Part shown: positions 16,850 to 24,665 of the stretch, piece by piece
Position numbering within the stretch: position 1 is the first letter of the stretch
How the letters are laid out: the number at the start of each line of letters is the position of its first letter
NCBI GenBank assembly: GCA_030430075.1
Contig: JAUIGN010000037.1
Location: 1 to 64,000, forward strand
Length of the DNA stretch: 64,000 nt
Source of the DNA: a bacterium
Lineage (GTDB): Bacteria > Planctomycetota > Planctomycetia > Pirellulales > Pirellulaceae
Reading direction: 5' to 3'
Notes under the pieces: generated by a model
Told to the model about the DNA's origin: nothing
The model's database searches: none
Seen by the model: only the letters and a program-made list of their open reading frames with translations
Position numbers and translations under genes: made by a program

Positions 16850-17279
16850 CGTGTGAGATAGCTCGGCCGGCGTGATCGTGAGCGAGGTTCGCTTGACGCC
16901 CCTCGGCAGCATGACTTCTCCGAGCAGAAGGTGCCGGTTGGAGGTTTCGGAGTTCAGCGCGTCGAAAGGCCGTTCGCGATAGGCGGTCTCCACCATGTCG
17001 CGGGCTTGCTTAAACCCGACGGGTTCTACATTGCGAAAGTGCTGTGATCCTGAGCCGTGGTGGCGGCGGACGAGTGTCTTGACCGAACGCGATCGCGTGG
17101 ATCAACGGCTCCTGGGTGAATCAACGGTTGGTCGCATGTTCTTTAAGGGCGACGGCATCTTCCTCGGAGATGATCCGCGTTGTCAGCAGCACCCAAGCGT
17201 AATGCTTCTGGTCATACGTTGCCCGCGTTAGGCACAGCCGTCCGGTCTTCTGGTAAAACGTGGTAGGTCTATCATTCAA
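16850..17279 (-). pseudogene. Decayed unidentified gene in several frames
   Basis: Reading the minus strand from 17279, one frame gives a coherent stretch (FYQKTGRLCLTRATYD, then QKHYAWVLLTTRIISEED and AVALKEHATNR) until a TGA near 17137, resumes in the same frame with FTQEPLIHAIAFGQDTRPPP, and then shifts frame to EPVGFKQARDMVETAYRE and GEVMLPRGVKRTSLTITP. The residue composition is protein-like, but stops and a frame change break it. I do not recognise the family. Confidence 0.35.
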
Positions 17280-17353
17280 GCCAGAAAAGGTAAATCAGGG
17301 AGCCGCAGGTCGATCCAGTTCCGGCATCCCATCAACCCGCACGGAGAGTCGCC

Positions 17354-19345
17354 ATGAAGCTGCTTAAACACCTGCTGCTCGCCTTGTGCTTACTGGACCT
17401 TCTTGCTGCGCCGCAGGCTGGCGCTGAAGAGACCCTGGTCCCGTTTGGTAAGGGCAGCACCTGGCGGTATTTTGACGGTAACGCCACTCCCAGTGGAATA
17501 TGGCGGCAACCCAACTTCGATGACTCGGAATGGAAGCATGGGCCGGCTCCGCTAGGATACGGTGACGAGGGATGCAACACGGCCCTGGGCTACGGCGACG
17601 ATCCAGAGCTTAAGCACACGACCGCATACTTTCGCCACCCGTTTCAGGTACCCAACCCTGCGGGTCTGGCGGAACTCGTGTTGCTCATCAGGGCTGACGA
17701 TGGGTTCGTCATTTACCTGAACGGCAAGGAGGTCGCTCGCAACAACCTTCCCGACGGTAGCGTCAATTTCGGCAGCCGTGCGACGATCGCATTCGGAGGC
17801 CTCCAAGAGCGACTGTTTCGCCGCTTCGTGCTTCCTGCTCGACACTTGGTCGTCGGACGCAACGTGCTTGCCGTTGAGGTCCATCAGGCCACGCCGTGGA
17901 GCAGTGACCTGTTCCTCGACCTGGTACTACGAGGGTACGGACCTGGTAACGGTTCACGCCCGAAACTCTCAGGCGATGCGTCCCAGGCGACCAGAGAATA
18001 CCTCGAAGGCCATTATGTTGGGCCCGGCATGCCTATCCCAAACGGGTTTCTCGATGGCGGGCGAGGCATGACAGTGACCGATGAGGGTGGCGTCCGGTCT
18101 GGAAGAGAGATCATTCGGATCGATCGTGGCCTCGACGTGGCACTGAGGCGGCACCTGGAGTTTGCCAGATCGAATGGCGTCAAGGCACTTGCACTGAGGC
18201 GCCGTGTGGAGCGACTGGCGACTTACGTTGATAAGGTCATGTCGCTCCCCAGCGATGACGGGTCAGCCGAGGATGCGGTGAACCTTCTTGATCGCGAGTA
18301 CGAGAACGAAGGAGTATTGCTTGGTGAAGTGCCGAGACTGTGCGGAGCGGGTGTGTGCCGGCACCGTGCGCTGCTTTTCAAGATTCTGGCGGACGAGGCG
18401 CAGCTCGACGTCGCATTGGTTCGCGGCAACTTTCAAGGACCTGACGCGCTCAGGGGACATGCCTGGAATGAAGTCTACTTCGATGACGGCAGCCAACTGA
18501 TCCTGGATGTTACACATCGGCATGCCGAACAGATTCTGCCACAGGGGAAGGGGCCCAGAAGTCATCGTTATCTCACGGTTGAGAATCAACCATGGTACAA
18601 GACTGGCGCCACCACCGGTCTGTGCTTCGTCGTCGCCCATCGCGGTCTGATTCGTCACGCACCGGAGAATACGCTGGCCAACTTTCGAGCCTGTTTGGAC
18701 CTGCGTGTCGGATTTGAGGTCGACGTGCTGCGAACGCAGGATGGTCATCTCGCCTGCATTCATGACGAAACCGTTGACCGGACAACGGATGGCTCCGGCA
18801 AGGTGGTCGATTTCACGTTGGCAGAACTCAAGGCACTCGATGCAGGATCGTGGTTCGATCCAGCATTTGTGGGAGCGCAGGTGCCAACGCTCGACGAGGT
18901 GTTCGACACGTTGTCGCGGTATCCGCATCGCGTCCTGGTCGCGATGGATCTCAAAGCCGCGGACATCGAGGAGGATGTTATCCGTCTGGCGAAGAAGCAT
19001 CAGGTTCTGAACAGGCTGCTCTTCATTGGGCGGGCAATTAGCGTTCCGGAAGTGCGACAGCGACTCCGGAAAGCTGCCCCGAAGGCTCAGATTGCGGTCG
19101 TCGCCAACACTCGTGATGAACTGGAGGCCGCAATGGATGATGAGTTTGCGGACTGGGTCTACGTTCGCTACGTGCCAAGCAAGGCTGACGTTGCCAGGAT
19201 TCATGAAGGAGGCCAGCAGGTGTTCATTGCCGGGCCGACTGTCGCCGGCGAAGAGCGAGCGAATTGGCGGACGGCGATTGCGAGTGGTGTTGACGGCGTG
19301 CTCACCGACTACCCGCTCTCCTTGAAACGCTTGATGCGAGAATAG
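17354..19345 (+). CDS. Exported fusion: galactose-binding-like, transglutaminase-like and glycerophosphodiester phosphodiesterase domains
   Basis: 663 residues. Signal peptide about 1-24 (LKHLLLALCLLDLLAAPQAGA). About 30-195 is a jelly-roll domain of the type fused to planctomycete enzymes (WRQPNFDDSEWKHGPAPLGYG; RADDGFVIYLNGKEVARNN). About 290-395 looks like a transglutaminase/EDR1-type thiol fold with Cys in GVCRHRALLFKILADE (about 333), His in GHAWNEVYFDDG (about 368) and Asp in LILDVTH (about 385). About 425-663 is a GDPD barrel: VAHRGLIRHAPENTLANFRA, EVDVLRTQDGHLACIHDETV and DRTTDGSGKV carry the HRG, PENT, E-x-D and HD motifs. GDPD enzymes cleave glycerophosphodiesters to glycerol-3-phosphate and alcohol. 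A thiol-protease-like domain between a binding domain and GDPD is unusual. Confidence 0.88.
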   Translation: MKLLKHLLLALCLLDLLAAPQAGAEETLVPFGKGSTWRYFDGNATPSGIWRQPNFDDSEWKHGPAPLGYGDEGCNTALGYGDDPELKHTTAYFRHPFQVPNPAGLAELVLLIRADDGFVIYLNGKEVARNNLPDGSVNFGSRATIAFGGLQERLFRRFVLPARHLVVGRNVLAVEVHQATPWSSDLFLDLVLRGYGPGNGSRPKLSGDASQATREYLEGHYVGPGMPIPNGFLDGGRGMTVTDEGGVRSGREIIRIDRGLDVALRRHLEFARSNGVKALALRRRVERLATYVDKVMSLPSDDGSAEDAVNLLDREYENEGVLLGEVPRLCGAGVCRHRALLFKILADEAQLDVALVRGNFQGPDALRGHAWNEVYFDDGSQLILDVTHRHAEQILPQGKGPRSHRYLTVENQPWYKTGATTGLCFVVAHRGLIRHAPENTLANFRACLDLRVGFEVDVLRTQDGHLACIHDETVDRTTDGSGKVVDFTLAELKALDAGSWFDPAFVGAQVPTLDEVFDTLSRYPHRVLVAMDLKAADIEEDVIRLAKKHQVLNRLLFIGRAISVPEVRQRLRKAAPKAQIAVVANTRDELEAAMDDEFADWVYVRYVPSKADVARIHEGGQQVFIAGPTVAGEERANWRTAIASGVDGVLTDYPLSLKRLMRE

Positions 19346-19539
19346 GCAACCTGCAAGGAAATGGTCTGTCGCGTCGCGGCCCAGGCGGCGGCGGTCGTCA
19401 GGGCGATGAGCGCGAACAGCTGACCTGCATGCCTGCTCGCGACGACACCTCGCTCAATCGCCAATACGACGTACGCGGTCGTGCTGACGATGAACTCGGT
19501 ACGGATCGCCGCCGACCAGCCGTGGGAAAGATTCGAACG
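19309..19539 (-). pseudogene. Possible membrane-protein C-terminal fragment
   Basis: A 76-codon minus-strand frame without an ATG gives RTEFIVSTTAYVVLAIERGV, then ASRHAGQLFALIALTTAAAW, ending RIKRFKESG. Two hydrophobic stretches look membrane-like. Its 3' end overlaps the tail of the GDPD gene by 37 bases and its 5' side stops just before the 132-bp repeat at 19559, as if truncated there. It may be chance coding in GC-rich DNA. Confidence 0.25.
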
Positions 19540-19558
19540 TTAGCCCGGGTAATCGATC

Positions 19559-19690
19559 AGCCGTTGGGCGTTAGCCTCGGTTCCGTCAATCACCGAACCA
19601 GCGGGACGCTAACGCTTTCGGGCTGACATGCGCAGCGCTTTGGGCAATTTCATGACAAGCGATTGCGGCGCAATGACTCGCCCTGACTGG
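19559..19690 (+). repeat. 132-bp dispersed repeat, copy B
   Basis: Shares with 12919-13050 the opening AGCCGTTGGGCGTTAGCC, the ACGCTAACGCTT block at the same offset (49 bases in for GCTAACGC), the TGGGCAA and TTGCG blocks and the CCTGA end. One base of length drift is seen near the middle. The GCGTTAGC/GCTAACGC arms could form a hairpin. Confidence 0.7.
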
Positions 19691-20130
19691 TTGTTCGTGC
19701 ATGAATAATTCGGGTTGGCGACCCAACCTGGAAGACGGCACCTGCGCATGCGTAGGGTGTCTGTGACCCGTCGTCTGTGACCCGATCGCCAGCCCGCTAT
19801 GGGGCCGAGGCCATGCCTCGCAAGGCGCTTGCCCACCGGATGGCTTATTACCATGTGGGTGGGAAGGTGACACCCGTGAACGTTGAGGGCAGGCAATGGA
19901 AGGGTTTGCAACGCAGAAGGGGGATTGCTGGTGTTCTTCACCCACGCCTGAACGGCGAAGTCCAACCCAACCGCAGGTTTGCCATTGACGTCCGGACTGA
20001 CAGGCACGGGGCGTATGGATTTGAACGTCCAGCCGGGTGCATTACAATCGTGATTCTTGGGACAAGTCAATCGGCAATGCACGTTTACCGGGGGAATGCC
20101 ATTGCCGCCGAGTGGCCGTGGAGGCGACGT
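19691..20130. other. Upstream region of the beta-helix gene
   Basis: Non-coding as far as I can tell. It contains a short direct duplication GTCTGTGACCCG (19758-19769 and 19773-19784). The plus frame of the downstream gene is open back to 19777 but its translation there is Arg-rich and without family resemblance. Confidence 0.4.
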
Positions 20131-21315
20131 ATGATCCTGCACAATACGAATGTGTCGTTGCTCGCGCTATTGCTAATCCCGCTGCTGCCGCTGCCAGGAC
20201 AATCGATTGAGATCACCGTCGATTCCCGCGAGAAGCTTGTGACGGCCGTGGAGCGTGCCACCCCGGGAACGACCATCCTGATTGCTCCCGGCACCTACCA
20301 AGGCGGCCTGCATTTCCATGGAATTCAAGGCGAGGCAGGTAAGCCCATTACACTCGCGGCGGCGGACAAGGAGCACCGGCCCATCTTCAATGGGCGGAAC
20401 TCTTGCTTTCATTTCACCGACCCCGCCTATGTCGAACTTCACGACCTTGTACTTGTCGAAGCCAGCGGCAACGGCATCAATATCGACGACGGAGGGTCGT
20501 ACGACAGTCCCGCACATCACGTCGTGCTTCGCGGCCTGACTGTCCGCGACATCGGCCCGAGCGGCAATCGCGACGGAATCAAACTGTCCGGCCTGGATGA
20601 CTTTCGCGTCGAGGATTGCACTATTCAACGCTGGGGGACGGGCGGGTCGGGAATCGACATGGTGGGTTGCCATCGCGGCCAAGTCGTCGGCTGCACGTTC
20701 CGATATCGAAGTGATTTGGCGGCAAACGGGGTTCAAACGAAGGGAGGTAGTACGGACATTGTGATCCGACGCTGCCGTTTCGAGAATGCCGGCGGAAGGT
20801 CGGTAAACATTGGAGGCAGCACGGGGCTTCCTTACTTCCGCCCCAAGGTTGACGGCTACGAGGCCCAGGACATCATCGTTGAGGACTGCACGTTCATTGG
20901 TTCGTCTGCTCCGATCTGTTTCGTTGGTGTGGATGGTGCACGCGTCCAGTACAACACGATCTACCGACCCACGCGTTACGTCGTGCGGATTCTGCAGGAG
21001 TCTCGTGGAGACCAGTTTGTGGCCTGTCGCAATGGAGTCTTCGCCAACAATGTAATCGCCTTCCGCTCGGATGAGACGCGGGGAATTGCCAACATCGGTG
21101 CTGGTACGGCTCCGGCAACCTTCAAGTTCAACGACAACCATTGGTTTTGCATCGACCGGCCGGAACGAAGCAATCGGTTGTCCTTACCAGTGAAGGAGAC
21201 ACGGGGCACGCACGGGAGCGATCCGCTGTTCGCGGATGCGGCCCAAGGCGATCTGCGGCTGCAGTCTACAAGCCCGGTTCAAGACGCCGGTGTGCGTGTC
21301 AAGGATTCTCCGTAG
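20131..21315 (+). CDS. Exported right-handed parallel beta-helix protein
   Basis: 394 residues from the ATG at 20131, which gives a signal peptide (NVSLLALLLIPLLPLPGQS). The upstream in-frame ATG at 19777 is rejected for lack of export signal. The body opens with EITVDSREKLVTAVERATPG and TTILIAPGTYQGGLHF, the usual start of pectate-lyase/chondroitinase-B-like helices. Regular coils follow: HHVVLRGLTVRDIGPSGN, DDFRVEDCTIQRWGTGGSG, DIVIRRCRFENAGGRSVN, QDIIVEDCTFIGSSAP. It ends DLRLQSTSPVQDAGVRV, the common close of such proteins. A polysaccharide lyase or binding role is likely, but the catalytic residues cannot be assigned by eye. Confidence 0.85.
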   Translation: MILHNTNVSLLALLLIPLLPLPGQSIEITVDSREKLVTAVERATPGTTILIAPGTYQGGLHFHGIQGEAGKPITLAAADKEHRPIFNGRNSCFHFTDPAYVELHDLVLVEASGNGINIDDGGSYDSPAHHVVLRGLTVRDIGPSGNRDGIKLSGLDDFRVEDCTIQRWGTGGSGIDMVGCHRGQVVGCTFRYRSDLAANGVQTKGGSTDIVIRRCRFENAGGRSVNIGGSTGLPYFRPKVDGYEAQDIIVEDCTFIGSSAPICFVGVDGARVQYNTIYRPTRYVVRILQESRGDQFVACRNGVFANNVIAFRSDETRGIANIGAGTAPATFKFNDNHWFCIDRPERSNRLSLPVKETRGTHGSDPLFADAAQGDLRLQSTSPVQDAGVRVKDSP

Positions 21316-21391
21316 CTGGGTGGCGATGTAGCTGGGTGGCGATGTAACTGGGTGGCGATGTAACTGGGTGGCGATGTAACTGGGTGGCGGT
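21312..21391 (+). repeat. 16-bp tandem repeat over a stop codon
   Basis: Five head-to-tail copies of GTAGCTGGGTGGCGAT, the last three reading GTAACTGGGTGGCG(A/G)T. The TAG stop of the beta-helix gene (21313-21315) is inside the first copy. Because 16 is not a multiple of three, the array cannot extend the protein in frame. Confidence 0.9.
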
Positions 21392-21561
21392 GTGCCTGCG
21401 TGCGTGACGAGCCGGTGAATTCCCTGAGCAAGCTTCGACTCGATGACAACCGTTCCGCTATCGCGATCGTACTGTTCGCGAGAAGTTGGCTCGCTCGAAG
21501 TCTGATGGGGATTCCGGTATTGATCTTTTTCTGGTGAAACGGCAGGCTCCCTCGGCCCCGT

Positions 21562-23688
21562 TCACAGCGAAGCGACGTACTGCTCCATGAAGTCAAACTT
21601 TTCAGTCATATCGCCCATGGAGTACGGGTAGGTCATGCCGTTCTCGGTCATGAACCAGGCGGCGAACGTGGTGGCGAAGTCTTCCAAGGGAGACAGCTGG
21701 CCGTAGTCGCGGGCGAAGTTGCCGGCGGCGTTCTCATGGAACCACCAGTTCGTGTCGCCCTTGTCGTACTTCATGTATTCGTCGCCGGGCTGAGCCACAC
21801 CCCACTTCCAACCGCTCAAGTCCTTCCAATCGTCCCAGTTGGGGTTCTCGTCGTCTTTGAAGTGGCCGAACTCGTGCAGCACGACACGGATCACCTGGTC
21901 GGTGCTGCTGAATGTCGATTCGACGAACGCGACTTCGTCGCTACCGTTCCAGCCCCCCACGCTCCACGAGCCGGCCGTCTGGACGCCGTGGCGATAGAGG
22001 GTCACGTCCTTGCCGTTGTGCGTCTTGAGCAACGACGTGTTGTTCGCCGCAGCGTGCATCATCCCCAAGGCGAGGTCGACGGTTTCGATTTCATCGTTGG
22101 ACCACCAGCCGGCTTCGACGGTCACCTTATCGGGCCAGCCGTAGAGCTTCTTGGTCACCTTGCCTCCGTTCTTGAAGATCAGGCGAGCGTCCTCGTCTTG
22201 CTGGTCCTTGATATCGTCATCTGCATCCAGAAACCGGTCGGCACCGTCGCCGCCGTACGAGATATCGACGCCGTAGAGGCCTCCGAACAGCGAGTCGTTT
22301 CCGGCTTGACCGCTGAGCGTGTCGTCGCCGTCTTCTCCCAGCAGCCGGTCGTTGTCACCGCCGCCGAACAGCGAGTCGTTATGGTCGCCGCCGCGGAGCA
22401 GGTCGTCGCCCAGTCCGCCGTCCAGCGTGTCGGCGCCGTGTTCGCCGTACAGCTCGTCGTCGCCGGCCGAGCCCGTGAGGAAGTCCTGCTCGTCGCCGCC
22501 ATACAGCCAGTCGCCGTCCAGTCCGCCGTCCAGCAAATCGCGCCCTGCGTCGCCGAATATCTTGTCGCGGCCTGCTTCGCCGTAGATGTGGTCGGAGGCA
22601 TCTCCGCCGTGCAGCACGTCGTTTCCATCTCCGCCCCAAATGTGATCATGCCCGCCTTCGCCCCAGATCTCGTCGCCCCCATGACCGCCGTAGAGGTAAT
22701 CGGCATCGTCGCCGCCAAAAATCGTATCGACGTCACGCTGACCGTAGATCGTGTCGTCGCCCCGGCCACCGTAGAGTGTGTCCTCACCGTCGCCGCCGTA
22801 GATCGTGTCGTCGTTCTCGTTACCGGCGAGCGTATCATTGTGTTCGCCGCCGAAGAGATGATCGGCGCCCCGACCGCCGTGCAACTCGTCGTGGCCATGC
22901 TCACCAAACAGCCGGTCGTCGCCCGCGTCGCCGTAGATGAAATCGTTGTGGTGACCGCCGTAGATCCTGTCGGCACCGTCACCGCCGTGGATCGTATCGA
23001 CGCCACTCTCGCCGCTGATGTAGTCGGCGCCATCGCCGCCGTGCAGCACGTCGCCACCGGCACCGCCGTACACATGGTCGTCGGCTCCAAGCGACCAGAT
23101 GTAATCAACGCCTCCGCGGCCATAGAGGAAGTCGGGCCGGTCGCTGCCGTAGATCGTGTCGTTGCCCCCTCCTCCGTAGATCTCGCTGGCGCCGAGTCCG
23201 CCGTCCAGCAGGGAAGGAATGTCGGTGTCGTTAATCACGACGTCATCACCATTCCGTGCCAGCACCGTGATCGACGACACCAACTCGATCGCGAACGTCT
23301 TCGAGGCGATGATCTGAGCGAACTGGTTCTTGACCTGAGCCAAGACACCGTGGGTGATGTCGTCGAGCGATCGCGTTTCCGTCTCCCCGTTGTTGTCAAT
23401 TCGAGTCAAGTCACCCGAATCGCCTCCGCTCGTCTGCTGCGGCACCTTGTTTCCGAGATTGAATTCCTTGACGAGGATTTCGTCGTCGTCATTGGTAGCC
23501 GTGACTCGCAACTCGCCGCCTGCCAGCAGTTCGATCTTCGGCGGGTCGTCGATTTTGAAGTCGACGACGTCCAGATCTGCGGCAAGCAATTCGCGGGATT
23601 GCAACTGTTCAAAAGTGATCCGGCGACGGCCGAAGCGGGTACGCATTGAGGCGGCTTGTGACTTCGAGCGGTGTGATCTGGTGGTCAT
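21562..23688 (-). CDS. RTX (hemolysin-type Ca-binding) repeat protein with C-terminal HExxH peptidase-like region
   Basis: 708 residues from the ATG at 23688 (MTTRSHRSKSQAAS). ATG 23784 is open but adds nothing family-like. Near residue 25 it has FEQLQSRELLAAD, the LEPR-XLL-type motif that marks exported planctomycete giants. About 170-465 consist of nonapeptide RTX repeats (GGDGADYISGESGVDTIHGG and so on), which bind calcium. The C-terminus carries VVLHEFGHFKDDEN (HEFGH near 600) and about 80 residues later SPLEDFATTFAAWFM, where the Glu could be the third zinc ligand as in gluzincins. A Ca-stabilised secreted metallopeptidase is the simplest reading. Codon use is very repetitive, giving a long antisense open frame that is not a gene. 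Confidence 0.85.
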   Translation of the reverse strand: MTTRSHRSKSQAASMRTRFGRRRITFEQLQSRELLAADLDVVDFKIDDPPKIELLAGGELRVTATNDDDEILVKEFNLGNKVPQQTSGGDSGDLTRIDNNGETETRSLDDITHGVLAQVKNQFAQIIASKTFAIELVSSITVLARNGDDVVINDTDIPSLLDGGLGASEIYGGGGNDTIYGSDRPDFLYGRGGVDYIWSLGADDHVYGGAGGDVLHGGDGADYISGESGVDTIHGGDGADRIYGGHHNDFIYGDAGDDRLFGEHGHDELHGGRGADHLFGGEHNDTLAGNENDDTIYGGDGEDTLYGGRGDDTIYGQRDVDTIFGGDDADYLYGGHGGDEIWGEGGHDHIWGGDGNDVLHGGDASDHIYGEAGRDKIFGDAGRDLLDGGLDGDWLYGGDEQDFLTGSAGDDELYGEHGADTLDGGLGDDLLRGGDHNDSLFGGGDNDRLLGEDGDDTLSGQAGNDSLFGGLYGVDISYGGDGADRFLDADDDIKDQQDEDARLIFKNGGKVTKKLYGWPDKVTVEAGWWSNDEIETVDLALGMMHAAANNTSLLKTHNGKDVTLYRHGVQTAGSWSVGGWNGSDEVAFVESTFSSTDQVIRVVLHEFGHFKDDENPNWDDWKDLSGWKWGVAQPGDEYMKYDKGDTNWWFHENAAGNFARDYGQLSPLEDFATTFAAWFMTENGMTYPYSMGDMTEKFDFMEQYVASL

Positions 23689-24047
23689 GACAGGGCTTCC
23701 TCGGCTCCAGGAGATCGTCCTTTGCCGCGACGCAAGACGGCATTGGGACAGGATGGCGTGAAGTTCGCGTCTGGGATCAATCAACTGCGCTCGGACGAAT
23801 TACCTCACCGACCTTCTTGGCTTTTTTTCTGAGAGAGGCCGGGGGGCGATGTTCCGCCTTTGTTGCGGCCCTTGTTTCACAGGATGCGCATACCGTGCGG
23901 GCATCCTTGCAGTCGCGATGGTCATTTGCGCTGCTGCCAGCGGCTCTCATTTGATTTTCCGAGAAAAATCAGCTATCCAAGTGAAGAATCGGGGCGGAGC
24001 GCATTTAACAATGCAGGGTTCGTTCAGGTTGCCTGCAGGACCGAGTC

Positions 24048-24665
24048 ATGAGCGATGATTCCGATGTGCGTGCGCTATACGATGCCGGCGAGCGCGTGCA
24101 TGACGTGTTCGGTGCGCTGCTCGAATCCCACCGCGGCCGGCTGGAACGGATGATCGCCCTGCGAATGGATCGCCGCTTACAGGGCAGGATCGACGCGTCG
24201 GATGTCCTCCAGGAGACGACAGTCGATGCGCTACGCCGACTGCCCGCCTATTTGGACAATCCGCGAATGCCGTTTTTACTCTGGCTGCGATTTCTTACCA
24301 GGCAGAAGTTGATTGAACTTCACCGGCGGCATCTGGGCGTCCAGGCCCGCGACCCGCGCCGCGAGGTGTCGCTGACGGCTCGTCCCTCTGTGCAGGCCAG
24401 CTCTGTGATGCTGGCGGCTCACCTCGTCGGGCATTTCACATCGCCCAGCAATGCGGTTATCAGGGCTGAAATGAGAGCGACTCTCGAAGGGGCGCTAGAA
24501 GTCATGGACCCCATCGACCGTGAGATTATTGCGTTACGGCACTTCGAGCAACTGACGCTGTCGCAGGCGGCTAAAGAGCTTGAGATCGCTCATACGGCCG
24601 CCTGCAATCGATATGTGCGAGCCATCCGGCGACTGAAGAAGATCTTGGACGAGACCGCAGGGTGA
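24048..24665 (+). CDS. ECF-type RNA polymerase sigma factor (planctomycete group)
   Basis: 205 residues. Region 2 is seen in RIDASDVLQETTVDALRRLP and LLWLRFLTRQKLIELHRRHL. Region 4 is MDPIDREIIALRHFEQLTLS followed by QAAKELEIAHTAACNRYVRA and IRRLKKIL. This matches the planctomycete-type sigma-70 subfamily whose genes sit next to Ser/Thr kinases. Its stop TGA overlaps the GTG start of the kinase (GTGA at 24662-24665), so the two are very likely translationally coupled and act together, the kinase probably replacing an anti-sigma factor as signal input. Confidence 0.93.
   Translation: MSDDSDVRALYDAGERVHDVFGALLESHRGRLERMIALRMDRRLQGRIDASDVLQETTVDALRRLPAYLDNPRMPFLLWLRFLTRQKLIELHRRHLGVQARDPRREVSLTARPSVQASSVMLAAHLVGHFTSPSNAVIRAEMRATLEGALEVMDPIDREIIALRHFEQLTLSQAAKELEIAHTAACNRYVRAIRRLKKILDETAG

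Noticed and set aside
21736..23649. 637-residue open frame antisense to the RTX gene
   Set aside because: Its Val/Ala-rich sequence is the mirror of the GGDG-type repeats, which rarely give stop codons on the other strand; the minus-strand reading has real motifs.
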